A DNA stretch of 64,000 bases from AV40 sp963817335 (GCA_963817335.1 CAWFNX010000005.1:62001-126000); one strand, 5' to 3'; positions 41,480 through 50,261 are shown, numbered from the stretch's first letter. Numbers and translations: made by a program. Notes: generated from the sequence alone by a model not told the origin.

Positions 41480-42642
41480 GCGCCACGATCGAAACTGTTG
41501 AGGCGATGGAGCGGCCGCCAGTCACAATGAGCTCACGGTTCGACGGCGAGCTGCTCGAGGTCTCGATGGGACCGCAACATCCGTCAACTCACGGCGTTTT
41601 CCGGATGAATGTGGCGCTCGAAGGCGAGATCGTCCGGAAGTTGAAACCGGTGTTCGGTTACCTGCACCGCAACCACGAACAAATCGGCGAGAACACGACC
41701 TATCTCGGATCGATGCCTTATACCGATCGCCTCGATTATTTTTGCTCGATGACGAACAACTGGGCCTACGCCCTCAGCGTTGAAAAACTTGCTGGCATTG
41801 AAGTACCCGAGCGCGCCGAATATTTGCGCCTGATCCTTGCCGAGCTGACCCGGCTGCAAAATCACGCGTCGCTACTTGGTTTTTTGCTGAGTGACATGGG
41901 CGCGTGGGGCACACCGCTGATGTACGCGTTCCGCGAACGGGAGAAAATTCTCGATCTTTTCGAATCGCTCTCCGGCTCGCGGATGATGTGCGATTACATG
42001 CGGTTCGGCGGTTGCCGGGTTGACGTCGACGATGCCTGGCTCGCCCGCGCGAAACAAATTGTCGATCGTTTCCCGAAGTTCCTCGACGAATTCGAGGATT
42101 TGATTTTACAAAACGAGATCGTGATCGCCCGGACCCAGAACGTCGGGAAACTTTCGCCCGACCTGGCGATCAGCGCTGGAATCACCGGCCCGATGCTGCG
42201 GGCATCCGGCGTGAACTACGACATTCGCAAAGTGGATGGCTACGGAATTTATCCGCGATTTAAATTCCGCGTTCCTCTCGGCGATCACGGCGATACTTAC
42301 GACCGGCTAATGATGCGCGCGCTCGAGATGCGCGAGAGCGTCGACCTTCTCAAACAGGCGTTGCCGCAAATTCCGGCGGGCCCAATCGTGAATCCGAAAG
42401 TGAAAGTGCGCGCGTTTCGCCCGCCGGTTGGCGAAGCCTATGGCCGGATCGAGGCACCAAAGGGTGAGCTCGGATTTTATCTGATCAGCGATGGCGGACC
42501 GAATCCGTATCGCTATCGGGTGCGGCCACCCAGTTTTATTAATCTCACGATCCTCGAAGACATGTGCCTTGGTCACGTCGTCGCCGATGTAATGGTCATC
42601 CTCGGCAGTATCGACATTGTGATGGGCGAAGTGGATAGGTAA
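41476..42642 (+). CDS. nuoD: NADH-quinone oxidoreductase subunit D
   Basis: 388 residues. The 49-kDa subunit lines the quinone pocket. Motifs: VSMGPQHPSTHGVFRMNVAL, GYLHRNHEQIGENTTYLG, YTDRLDYFCSMTNN, and near the end PPSFINLTILEDMCLGHVVA with DVMVILGSIDIVMGEVDR. All are typical and full length. The Arg in YLHR corresponds by position to the region methylated by NDUFAF7 in mitochondrial NDUFS2, and a homologue of that enzyme is encoded 4 kb downstream. Confidence 0.96.
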   Translation: MSATIETVEAMERPPVTMSSRFDGELLEVSMGPQHPSTHGVFRMNVALEGEIVRKLKPVFGYLHRNHEQIGENTTYLGSMPYTDRLDYFCSMTNNWAYALSVEKLAGIEVPERAEYLRLILAELTRLQNHASLLGFLLSDMGAWGTPLMYAFREREKILDLFESLSGSRMMCDYMRFGGCRVDVDDAWLARAKQIVDRFPKFLDEFEDLILQNEIVIARTQNVGKLSPDLAISAGITGPMLRASGVNYDIRKVDGYGIYPRFKFRVPLGDHGDTYDRLMMRALEMRESVDLLKQALPQIPAGPIVNPKVKVRAFRPPVGEAYGRIEAPKGELGFYLISDGGPNPYRYRVRPPSFINLTILEDMCLGHVVADVMVILGSIDIVMGEVDR

Positions 42643-42758
42643 CAAAACGATACTAGATCCTTGATTCTGGATGCTGGATTTCGATTACAACCTAACGCCT
42701 GGCTTCTTCATCCAGCATCGAGCATCACAAGCCACACGCTCGAAACGGCTTTCGCCAG
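42643..42758. repeat. Spacer after nuoD with GATGCTGGAT repeat
   Basis: Contains TTGATTCTGGATGCTGGATT and the inverted ATCCAGCATCGAGCATC, which can pair. It lies where the DUF1223 gene interrupts the nuo block. Confidence 0.45.
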
Positions 42759-43460
42759 TTAGCGAAGCCAACCGCCGACTGCCTGGATCGGCTCAAGCTG
42801 ATTTGGTGATGTAATCCAGGCCGCGATTGCACCTGCGCGCGAATCCGGACTGAAATCGAATTCCGTTTTGCCACCGGACATTTTTTGATTCGTTAGCGAC
42901 AGGACGACAAAATCCTGACGCAAGTTCCGGCCGCTGTTTTCGCCGGCGCCCACTTTGGTCGTCAAATCGAAGCCAAGCGCAGCGAGGTGAAGATCGAGAT
43001 CCTTAGTTCCACCGTTGGCGGGAACAAATTCGGCAAGAACTTTTCCGTTGATTAGGGACAACTTCAGGGCGCCGGGATTTGCACCGGATGACGCTGGAAC
43101 CGTTCGTTCCGTCCATTCGCGACCGTCGAGCACAAAGCCAGGTGTATAAACGCTGTCACTCTTCCAGCTCGACGAATACTGATACTGCCGCGCGGTCCAA
43201 TCCTTAGCCGCAAAAGGATCGCGCCAGCCGAGCCGGTCCCAGTAATCGACATGAAATGCCAGGGGCACAAAATCCTTCCAAAGTCGCGCCTCGCCTTTGA
43301 GTTTGGAAAGCCACGCTTCCGCGGGCGGACAACTACTGCAGCCCTGGGATGTGAAAAGCTCGAGCAAATGCGTTTTTTGCGGACCGCTTTCGAATACGCG
43401 CTCTCCGGCCTGGGCGGTAAAGGTCGCGACAAACAACAGGATAAGACCAAGCAGTCGCAT
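42759..43460 (-). CDS. Secreted DUF1223 thioredoxin-like protein
   Basis: 233 residues from ATG 43460 (an upstream TTG is less likely). A signal peptide (LLGLILLFVATFTAQA) is followed by the DUF1223 core, which has a thioredoxin-like opening: LLELFTSQGCSSCPPAEAWL with a CxxC pair, then PLAFHVDYWDRLGWRDPF and YTPGFVLDGREW. It is likely a periplasmic redox-related protein of unknown role. It is inserted on the opposite strand between nuoD and nuoI. Confidence 0.85.
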   Translation of the reverse strand: MRLLGLILLFVATFTAQAGERVFESGPQKTHLLELFTSQGCSSCPPAEAWLSKLKGEARLWKDFVPLAFHVDYWDRLGWRDPFAAKDWTARQYQYSSSWKSDSVYTPGFVLDGREWTERTVPASSGANPGALKLSLINGKVLAEFVPANGGTKDLDLHLAALGFDLTTKVGAGENSGRNLRQDFVVLSLTNQKMSGGKTEFDFSPDSRAGAIAAWITSPNQLEPIQAVGGWLR

Positions 43461-43514
43461 CGGGATCAACTTTTCCTGTGAATATGCCGCCGTTTCAGCG
43501 AGATTAAAAACTCA

Positions 43515-44207
43515 ATGATCGGCACGGGCATTTTGAAGGGAATGGCGGTTACCCTCCGGAACTTTGCCGGAAGTTATTTCGAAAAGGATCGCCTGATCAC
43601 CGTGCAGTATCCGGAAGAGCGCAGCCCGCTTCCCGAGAATTACCGGAACTTTCCGTTCCTGATATATGACGGCAGCGATCCGCAGGCCGGGCTGCGCTGC
43701 GTGGCCTGCCAGATTTGCGAGAAGGAATGCCCGCCGCAGTGCATCTACATTATTAAGAGCAAGGACAAGAAGGCGGATTACGTCGGGAAACCGCAGTTTT
43801 ATCCGGCGGTCTTCGACATCGATATCTCGGTCTGCATGAGCTGCCAGATCTGCGTTGAGGTTTGCCCGTTCGAAGCAATCAAGATGGACAAGGATTTCGA
43901 GCTCAGTAAGCGCGAGCGTTTCGACAATCTGCTGTTCCGCAAAGAGCAACTTTCCAAATCGAACCAGTACTATCACAAAATTCATCCCGTCGAAGCGGAC
44001 GCGGTAGACAAAAATCTGGCGGGCGCGGCTGCGGCCGCGGAAGCAAAGAAAAAAGCCGCCGCTGAAGCTGCGGCCAAGGCGGCAGCAGCGAAGGCAGCAT
44101 CTGTAGGGGACGCTGTTAGCGTCCCAGGGAAGCCATCGGCTTCCCCTACAGTTCCAGGATCAACGTCGGCTCCCGGCCAAACCCCGCCCGAAACGACGAA
44201 ACCGTAG
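43515..44207 (+). CDS. nuoI: NADH-quinone oxidoreductase subunit I, with an unusual C-terminal tail
   Basis: 230 residues. The first ~150 are a standard NuoI with two [4Fe-4S] motifs, CVACQICEKECPPQC and CMSCQICVEVCPFEA, carrying electrons to NuoB. After about residue 165 comes an Ala/Lys-rich helix (AAAAAEAKKKAAAEAAAKAA). It is followed by SVGDAVSVPGKPSASPTV, encoded by a hairpin repeat of the GTAGGGGA...CCCCTAC type (about 44104-44153). The tail therefore looks like repeat DNA captured as protein. The gene is cut off from nuoD by the DUF1223 gene. Confidence 0.93.
   Translation: MIGTGILKGMAVTLRNFAGSYFEKDRLITVQYPEERSPLPENYRNFPFLIYDGSDPQAGLRCVACQICEKECPPQCIYIIKSKDKKADYVGKPQFYPAVFDIDISVCMSCQICVEVCPFEAIKMDKDFELSKRERFDNLLFRKEQLSKSNQYYHKIHPVEADAVDKNLAGAAAAAEAKKKAAAEAAAKAAAAKAASVGDAVSVPGKPSASPTVPGSTSAPGQTPPETTKP
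44104..44153. repeat. Hairpin repeat within the 3' end of nuoI
   Basis: TGTAGGGGACGCTGTTAGCG followed by TCCC...GGGAAGCC-atc-GGCTTCCCCTACAG. It contains two small hairpins in an outer pair. It resembles the spacer unit at 5287-5337 but is translated here in frame. Confidence 0.75.
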
Positions 44208-44281
44208 TCCAAAGGGGGCCAGCCTTCGCCCAGGCTACGGCGTGGCAGGTACAGTCAGTGCTTTAGGTCATGGCACCTGCC

Positions 44282-44974
44282 ATGATCTCTCTCCTTAAGA
44301 AGGCGCTTTGGTTCTTAATCGTTGCCGGCGGAACGGCATCCACTCTTGCCCAATCAACTTCTTTCCAGGTTACGTCCACCCCCTACGACCGGCAGATGGA
44401 ACGAGTCGAGCAGACATTAACGGCCCCACCCCTGTATGGGACTTATGGACCTTCGCTCAACGTTGTGAACGAGTGGATGATCGAGTTGCGTGCGATGCCG
44501 TACCGATTCTCCCGCGAATGGCAAACGCCATCGGAAGTAGAAGCGGCGCGGGTCGGAGATTGCAAAGGAAAAGCGCTTGTTCTTTACGATCGAATGCAAT
44601 CCAACGGCGCGACGAATCTGCGTCTTGTCATTGGAAAACGCCGCGCCAGCGATTCACTCACCCACGCATGGGTGGAATGGCAAACCAGGATCGGCACGCT
44701 CCTACTCGATCCGACCTTCAACTGGAACGCCGCGATTAAATTACGAAACCGCCAAACTTACGTCGCCTTTTACGAATATGAGAGCGGACACAAATATCAG
44801 GCGACCACCTCGCTCCTGGCCAACCGAACTCATGCAACCCGCGCTCCGGCCGCTCCGGCGCATGGCATGGTCACACATCCGCTCCGATCTGCGTCGCGAT
44901 ATCGTTCCAGCGCTTGGATGTTCGCGGAAGGTCCGATTGATCCGCATTTTGTCGCGAACCGGCCACCGCTGTAA
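44282..44974 (+). CDS. Secreted transglutaminase-like cysteine peptidase
   Basis: 230 residues from ATG 44282; ATG 44270 adds four residues from a repeat. A signal peptide (ALWFLIVAGGTASTLAQ) is present. A catalytic triad of the bacterial transglutaminase-like kind is visible: Cys94 in RVGDCKGKALVLYD, His128 in SLTHAWVEW, and Asp143 in LLLDPTFNW. Such proteins cleave or cross-link peptide bonds outside the cytoplasm; the target is unknown. The C-terminal region is basic and low-complexity. It converges on the metallophosphoesterase gene with a two-base gap. Confidence 0.8.
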   Translation: MISLLKKALWFLIVAGGTASTLAQSTSFQVTSTPYDRQMERVEQTLTAPPLYGTYGPSLNVVNEWMIELRAMPYRFSREWQTPSEVEAARVGDCKGKALVLYDRMQSNGATNLRLVIGKRRASDSLTHAWVEWQTRIGTLLLDPTFNWNAAIKLRNRQTYVAFYEYESGHKYQATTSLLANRTHATRAPAAPAHGMVTHPLRSASRYRSSAWMFAEGPIDPHFVANRPPL

Positions 44975-44976
44975 CA

Positions 44977-46164
44977 TCACGCTCTGCGGAGGGTGAGATG
45001 GACGACTTCCGCCGGCGCATTTACCCGCAACGGAAACCAATTGCCCACGCCGTTTGAGACAATCAGCTTGCTCGCGCCGCGCTCGTAGAGTCCGGACCAG
45101 TAGCGGAACATCGCCGGCCCGAATCCGAGTTGCTCGTTTAACATCAATTGCCCGCCGTGGGTGTGGCCAGAAAGCGTGAGCGGCATTCCGCTCTCGGCTG
45201 CGGCGTCGAACGCATGGGGATGGTGCGCAAGCAAAATTGGAAACGCGTCGGCGCTTCGTTGCTCAAGCAACTTTCTGACTTCAGCTGCGATCGCGGCATC
45301 GCGACCTTCCCCATAGGCACGCGTCCACCGCAACCCGAGAAGCTGCACCGGAAATCCGCGCACGTTCATGATGGTCGACTCATCGAGCAGGAAGGAAATT
45401 CCGGAAGCCCGAACCCGCCTTTCGAACTCGCGCGGATTCTCAATCAAATCGTGATTGCCTTCGATGATCGCCAAACCGAAGCGCGCTTCCATTTTTCGAG
45501 CCAGTTCCAATCCCATGTCGAGATCGGCCAGCGCGTCATTGATCAGATCGCCGGTGAGCAACACAAGATCCGTGCGCAGGTCGTTGACGAGACGCACTGT
45601 TTTCTCCAGGACCTCTCCTTTGGTAAAACGTCCGACGTGCATGTCGCTCACTTGCGCGATAGTCATTCCGTCCAGTGCGCCCGGAAGATCCGGAATCGGC
45701 AAAACGAAGCGCCGGATGCGAACCTGATTGAGTTGATACATCGCGACTCCGGTTAGCCCGATGGTAAAAACCGGCGGCAACATGGCGGCGCCGAAACGCA
45801 AAAAGTCGCGCCGACTCCATGCCCCTGATTCCGTCGGCTGCTCGATCTTGGGCGGCGCTTTCCGAGAAATGATTTTGTGCCCGAGCAGAATCGGGATGAG
45901 CGCAACTCCAATCAACGCCAGCAATCCGAGACCAATGAAGTGCCAGATGAAAATGGCCGAGACGGCAAACTTCGGAATTACACGGTCCCAACCGGCGCGG
46001 GACAATCGCGCTACGATGATAGCGATCAATCCCAGCATCATTGCGACCATGAAAATCGAGACCACAATGCGCGCGAAGCCAGGAGTCGCGAGTCGCGCGA
46101 AAACAATCCACCAGATGATATCCAATGAGACCATCACCCCTATGATGGTGAAAATGAAGCCCAC
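44977..46164 (-). CDS. Membrane-anchored metallophosphoesterase (YkuE/YaeI-like)
   Basis: About 395 residues if started at GTG 46164; the frame continues to GTG 46221, but that part is a hairpin repeat. Four hydrophobic segments occupy the first ~110 residues, then SRRDFLRFGAAMLPP, resembling an internal twin-arginine motif, then the phosphoesterase domain: QVSDMHVGRF, LTGDLINDA, EGNHDLI, LAHHPHAFD, SGHTHGGQ. Homologues such as YkuE are cell-surface or membrane-linked phosphatases acting on lipid or lipid-A-type substrates. The catalytic part would face outside. Confidence 0.82.
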   Translation of the reverse strand: MGFIFTIIGVMVSLDIIWWIVFARLATPGFARIVVSIFMVAMMLGLIAIIVARLSRAGWDRVIPKFAVSAIFIWHFIGLGLLALIGVALIPILLGHKIISRKAPPKIEQPTESGAWSRRDFLRFGAAMLPPVFTIGLTGVAMYQLNQVRIRRFVLPIPDLPGALDGMTIAQVSDMHVGRFTKGEVLEKTVRLVNDLRTDLVLLTGDLINDALADLDMGLELARKMEARFGLAIIEGNHDLIENPREFERRVRASGISFLLDESTIMNVRGFPVQLLGLRWTRAYGEGRDAAIAAEVRKLLEQRSADAFPILLAHHPHAFDAAAESGMPLTLSGHTHGGQLMLNEQLGFGPAMFRYWSGLYERGASKLIVSNGVGNWFPLRVNAPAEVVHLTLRRA

Positions 46165-46230
46165 GTTAAACTTTACGCCTATTGCGACGTTTTGGGAATT
46201 GCGGCTGGGGACAGCCGCCACTACAGAAAT

Positions 46231-46464
46231 CTAGGTGCCGTCGCTGCCGATGGCCTCGACCGGACAACCTTCCATCGCTTCCTTGCAAAGACCTTCTTCC
46301 TCCGGCGACTCGGGCTGCTTGTAGACGTAGGAGTGACCTCCGTCGTCGTTGCGCTTGAAATTCGCGGGCGCAGTTTCGCGGCATAAATCGCAATCGATGC
46401 ATTGTTCATCGACGTAGAATTTGCCCGCTGCGTTTTCGGGATATTTGTTGGCGACGTCGGCCAT
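46231..46464 (-). CDS. Small ferredoxin, single [4Fe-4S] type
   Basis: 77 residues. The N-terminal ligand motif is CIDCDLCRETAP and the closing Cys is in EGCPVEAIG; a further Cys is at GLCKEAM. The number and spacing suit one [4Fe-4S] cluster of the mono-cluster ferredoxin type. It is a plausible soluble electron carrier for KorAB and NifJ, or for a ferredoxin-dependent complex I; this pairing is inferred from co-occurrence only. It lies between the phosphoesterase and the MidA-type gene on the same strand. Confidence 0.9.
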   Translation of the reverse strand: MADVANKYPENAAGKFYVDEQCIDCDLCRETAPANFKRNDDGGHSYVYKQPESPEEEGLCKEAMEGCPVEAIGSDGT

Positions 46465-46539
46465 AATTTTGTCCGTTAAAGGAGTGGGAAATTAGGTGGA
46501 AAAGACGGAGATGCAAATACCGGGTCCGACTTGCCAATT

Positions 46540-47571
46540 TCAAAGCCCGAGTTCCTTGCCCGGGTCGCGGGCGAACTTGAATCCGCTCAACGACGGTCCA
46601 AGATCGACATCCCTCGATAGGGCAAGGACTTGAAAGCTGCGGCCGAGCATTTCCGGATGAAGCAGGGTTTGCAATGCGCGCTTTGACTTCTCTACCGCAA
46701 CAATTTCCGGGAACGTCGCGATGATTCCGGTCAGAAAGTGATGCTGATCGGTAAAACCCGAGACGCGTAATCCATTTTTCTTCGCCGCCTTCGCGATCGC
46801 AGTCCAGTTAATATGCGCGGTCATGTCCGCATTTCCGATTTCCTCGAACGGCGAATCGAGAAGACGATGCCGCGCACGAACCTGGAGCATTTCGCGAAAC
46901 TCGCTGCCGGTAAATCCGTAATCGATCGCCAAAACAAGACCGCGCTCGAGTTTTGCCGCAAGACTGTCGACCCAGTCGAGCTGCGACTGATTCGGTCTCT
47001 CGTCTTTTGCCGAATCAACAAAAATGAGCGCGTCACCATTTAAGCCGACCCGCTTATTGCGCAGATTCACCGGCATCGAATCGAGCAACTCGTTGGAAAA
47101 GTGAATACCGACGAACAAGTCGAGTTCGCGGAGAGATTTTCGCCATTCCACCCGATCGCCGAACTCGTCGAGGGTTTGCCTTTGCCGGTCTTGTAACACT
47201 GGAAACGGTTCGACGATTCGGTAGCCGACTGATGCAAAGAACTCCGGCCGCTGCTGCCGCAGAAATTCGAGAACGTCTCGGGCGAAATCACCGTGGTGGG
47301 CCCCTTGCTCGACGATGCTGAAATTCGCGGGCTTTCCCATACTTTCCCAAATCTCGGCGAACTGGATGGCCAGCAGTTGTCCGAACAATGGACCCACGCT
47401 GATGTTGGTAAAATAATCGCCGCGCCGCCCAATCTCGGCGCGACCGCTCGAATAGTAGCCGAGTTCAGGATGATAAAGAGCCTGTTCCATGAACCAGGCG
47501 AAGGAAACCGGACCGTGGTCACGAACTTCCTTCCGGATTAGTTCGACGAGAATCGAATTGCTGGTACTCAC
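46540..47571 (-). CDS. MidA/NDUFAF7-family protein-arginine methyltransferase
   Basis: 343 residues from GTG 47571. It has the class I SAM-binding fold of COG1565: SIVEQGAHHGDFARDVLEFL, VGIHFSNELLDSMPVNL, RGLVLAIDYGFTG, and the N-terminal motif GPVSFAWFMEQALYHPELGYY. The human homologue NDUFAF7 methylates an Arg of NDUFS2, the NuoD counterpart, for complex I assembly. nuoD lies 4 kb away, so the same job is a fair inference here. Bacterial members have rarely been tested. Confidence 0.88.
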   Translation of the reverse strand: MSTSNSILVELIRKEVRDHGPVSFAWFMEQALYHPELGYYSSGRAEIGRRGDYFTNISVGPLFGQLLAIQFAEIWESMGKPANFSIVEQGAHHGDFARDVLEFLRQQRPEFFASVGYRIVEPFPVLQDRQRQTLDEFGDRVEWRKSLRELDLFVGIHFSNELLDSMPVNLRNKRVGLNGDALIFVDSAKDERPNQSQLDWVDSLAAKLERGLVLAIDYGFTGSEFREMLQVRARHRLLDSPFEEIGNADMTAHINWTAIAKAAKKNGLRVSGFTDQHHFLTGIIATFPEIVAVEKSKRALQTLLHPEMLGRSFQVLALSRDVDLGPSLSGFKFARDPGKELGL

Positions 47572-47617
47572 TCGTTAAATCGCTAAGTCGTTAAATCGCT
47601 AAATCGTTGAATCGTCA
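47572..47617. repeat. CGTTAAATCGCTAA tandem repeat
   Basis: CTCGTTAAATCGCTAAGTCG is followed by two further units of TTAAATCGCTAA/GTTGAATCG. It lies in the divergent spacer between the MidA-like and PBP genes, covering the likely promoter and the putative TTG start of the latter. Confidence 0.7.
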
Positions 47618-47648
47618 ACCGACTGGCCTAAGTTGTCGCCCCTTCGCC

Positions 47649-50261
47649 GTGAGAACGCCGCGCAACAGTAGTTATCTCAGCCCGCCGCCGGGATATTGGT
47701 TCCGACCTCCATGGTACAAGCGGCCGGAATTTTATGTGCCGATCACGGTTGCGGCATTCATCCTCGGCGGCATCGCGATCTACGTCTCGATGAACGTGGC
47801 CGACCTGAAAAATCAGGCCGCTACGTTCGACTTGAACAAGCTCGAGCAGATGGAATCGGCTAGCGTTATTCTCGATCGCAACGGCAAAATCTTCGGACAA
47901 ATCTACGTCGAAAATCGGCAGACCATTCCCTACGATCAGATTCCGCGCGATTTGGTGAACGCGGTGGTCGCGGTTGAAGACGCGCATTTCTATCAGCATC
48001 ACGGTTACGTCTTGTCGGGCATTTTGCGCGCCGGCTTGAAAAACCTCACCGCCGGACGCGTTCGTCAGGGAGCGAGCACGATTACCCAGCAGCTCGCCCG
48101 AAACAGTTTCGCTCTCAAAGGAAAAACATATCGGCGCAAATTGGTCGAAATCTTTCTGTCCCGGCGGATCGAGGACAATTTCAACAAGCAGAAGATCATG
48201 GAGCTTTACCTGAATCGGATTTATTTCGGCGGCGGGCTCTACGGCGCGGAAGCAGCGGCGCGCGGTTACTTTGGGAAACCGGCGCGCGAGATGACGCTCG
48301 AAGAATGCGCGACCCTGGCGGGATTGATCAAGAGTCCTAACCGACTTTCACCGTGGAGTGACAAAGGCGCATCGCGCGACGCGCGAAACTACGCTCTCAC
48401 TCGCATGCAGGACCAGGGTTTCATCGACAGCGCCAGGTGTTCCGCGGCTCAGGCTCACGAACTAGTTGTCGGAAATCGGCAAAATGCCCAGGGCCAGAAT
48501 TACGCTGTCGATTACATTCGCCAACAAGTGATCAACGCGGTCGGCTGGGGCCGCGCGATGAACGAAGGTTTCAAAATTCACACCACGATCGACGGCGAAC
48601 TGCAAAAGGTCGCGGAGGAATCTTTGCGCAGCAGTTTGGACAAGGCCGAGCAACATCCGGGTTACGATCACCAAACCTACGCCGAATACGCAGCGCGCTT
48701 TAAACAGGCAAAATCGAACGGCACGGCTTCGGCCCAGCCGGCCCCGGATTATTTGCAAGGCGCGGTCGTCGGAATCGACAATGAAACCGGCGGCATTCTC
48801 GTCCTGGTTGGCGGACGCGATTTTGAGCACAATCAATACGATCGCGCATTGCAGTCCAAGCGTCCGGCCGGAACGGCAATGTTGCCGTTCGTTTACGCGA
48901 CGGCTTTTGAACAGGGAATGTTTCCCGGATCGTTGGTCGAAGATTCGCCGCTCGATAATCGCGCGGTGATGATCGGCGGAACCACCGGAATTCTCGGCGA
49001 ATGGGGGCCGGAAAGCGCCGACAATCGTTACGAAGGCGCGATGACCGCGCGACAAGCTCTCGCGAAATCGAAGAACGGCGCCACGGTGCGAATCGGAATG
49101 GAGGCGGGACTCGACGAGGTTTTGAAACTGTGTCGAACGGCCGGCATTCGTTCCACTCTTCGCCCCTACCCCGCGACTCTCCTCGGAAGCAGCGAGGTGA
49201 CGCTGGCAGAACTGGCTCTGGCCTACACGATTTTCCCAAACGGCGGCTGGCGCCCAACTGCTCCGCATATTTTGGATAAAATCGAAGAAAAAGATGGCAC
49301 GGTTTGGGTCGCACAGCGCGCAGCCAAAAAAGAAACCGTAATCAAACCCGAAACGGCTTATGAAGTGCACTCTTGTCTGGTCGACGCGCTTGAAAATGGA
49401 ACCGGCAAATCGGCGCGAACTGAATTCGGTCTGAAAAAATTTCCCGCGGCGGGAAAAACAGGAACCGCATATGATTTTACCGATGCGATCTTCGCCGGAT
49501 ACGACAGCAAACTGACCTGTGCGGTGTGGGCAGGATTCGATAAACCGCAAAAAATTTATCGGGGCGCTTTCGGTCGCGAATTGGCCATGCCGGTCTGGGT
49601 CGACATTATGAACGCAGCCGCGGAACATTATCCGCCACGGGAAATCAAGCGGCCCGCCGGCTTGAAAGAGGTTGAAATCTGTTCGCGCTCCGGATTGTTG
49701 GCGACGGATAAATGTTACGACACCGTCAAAGGTCCCAATGGCGAAGCGGTGCAAAAGCGGACCACTTACATGGAAATTGCGACACCTGCGCAAATGCCCA
49801 CCGAGCCGTGCAACGTTCACGGCGAACCTCGCGCAAGAATTGTCACCGAGGCCCAGACCGAGGGGACTGAAGCGCCGCGGGCCGAGCCCGCAGCCGATCT
49901 GAGCGAGGTAAAACCGATCGCGCTCAAGAGCCCCACCCTTCTCGCCCAAAACGATCCTTATAATTCGGTGAAATCGACCGTCAAAATTGACGCAGCCCCA
50001 GCCGATCAAGTGGCTACCGACGCCGAGAAAAACGATCACGACGAAACGGAAACCGGCGGGACGGAGATGCGAGATCCACTGCTCGAGAACGCAAAGCGAG
50101 AAGCGCAAAAGCCAGTGTTGCGCGCGATACCTGTCGAACCAAAACCGGAAGAGACGCCGGTGGAGATTCGACGCGCCTTGCCGGTGGGGCCAATGGACGA
50201 GGTCGATGAAGGCGCGCTTTTGAAAGCGGTCACACCGTCGCCGGGGCAATCGGACGAATAA
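47649..50261 (+). CDS. Class A penicillin-binding protein (PBP1A-like) with degenerate transpeptidase motif
   Basis: 870 residues from GTG 47649; a TTG at 47607 lies inside a repeat. It has a short cytoplasmic part, one membrane helix (about 31-50), then a GT51 glycosyltransferase domain with EDAHFYQHHG, RQGASTITQQLARN and MELYLNRIYFG. The transpeptidase domain keeps SKN (ALAKSKNGATV) and KTGT (AAGKTGTAYDF). The active-site S-x-x-K, usually in QPGSxFKPF context, reads RPAGTAMLPFVYA, so Ser is Thr409 and Lys is Leu412. The cross-linking half is probably inactive while glycan polymerisation is retained. A charged Glu/Pro/Thr-rich tail of about 150 residues follows. Confidence 0.9.
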   Translation: MRTPRNSSYLSPPPGYWFRPPWYKRPEFYVPITVAAFILGGIAIYVSMNVADLKNQAATFDLNKLEQMESASVILDRNGKIFGQIYVENRQTIPYDQIPRDLVNAVVAVEDAHFYQHHGYVLSGILRAGLKNLTAGRVRQGASTITQQLARNSFALKGKTYRRKLVEIFLSRRIEDNFNKQKIMELYLNRIYFGGGLYGAEAAARGYFGKPAREMTLEECATLAGLIKSPNRLSPWSDKGASRDARNYALTRMQDQGFIDSARCSAAQAHELVVGNRQNAQGQNYAVDYIRQQVINAVGWGRAMNEGFKIHTTIDGELQKVAEESLRSSLDKAEQHPGYDHQTYAEYAARFKQAKSNGTASAQPAPDYLQGAVVGIDNETGGILVLVGGRDFEHNQYDRALQSKRPAGTAMLPFVYATAFEQGMFPGSLVEDSPLDNRAVMIGGTTGILGEWGPESADNRYEGAMTARQALAKSKNGATVRIGMEAGLDEVLKLCRTAGIRSTLRPYPATLLGSSEVTLAELALAYTIFPNGGWRPTAPHILDKIEEKDGTVWVAQRAAKKETVIKPETAYEVHSCLVDALENGTGKSARTEFGLKKFPAAGKTGTAYDFTDAIFAGYDSKLTCAVWAGFDKPQKIYRGAFGRELAMPVWVDIMNAAAEHYPPREIKRPAGLKEVEICSRSGLLATDKCYDTVKGPNGEAVQKRTTYMEIATPAQMPTEPCNVHGEPRARIVTEAQTEGTEAPRAEPAADLSEVKPIALKSPTLLAQNDPYNSVKSTVKIDAAPADQVATDAEKNDHDETETGGTEMRDPLLENAKREAQKPVLRAIPVEPKPEETPVEIRRALPVGPMDEVDEGALLKAVTPSPGQSDE

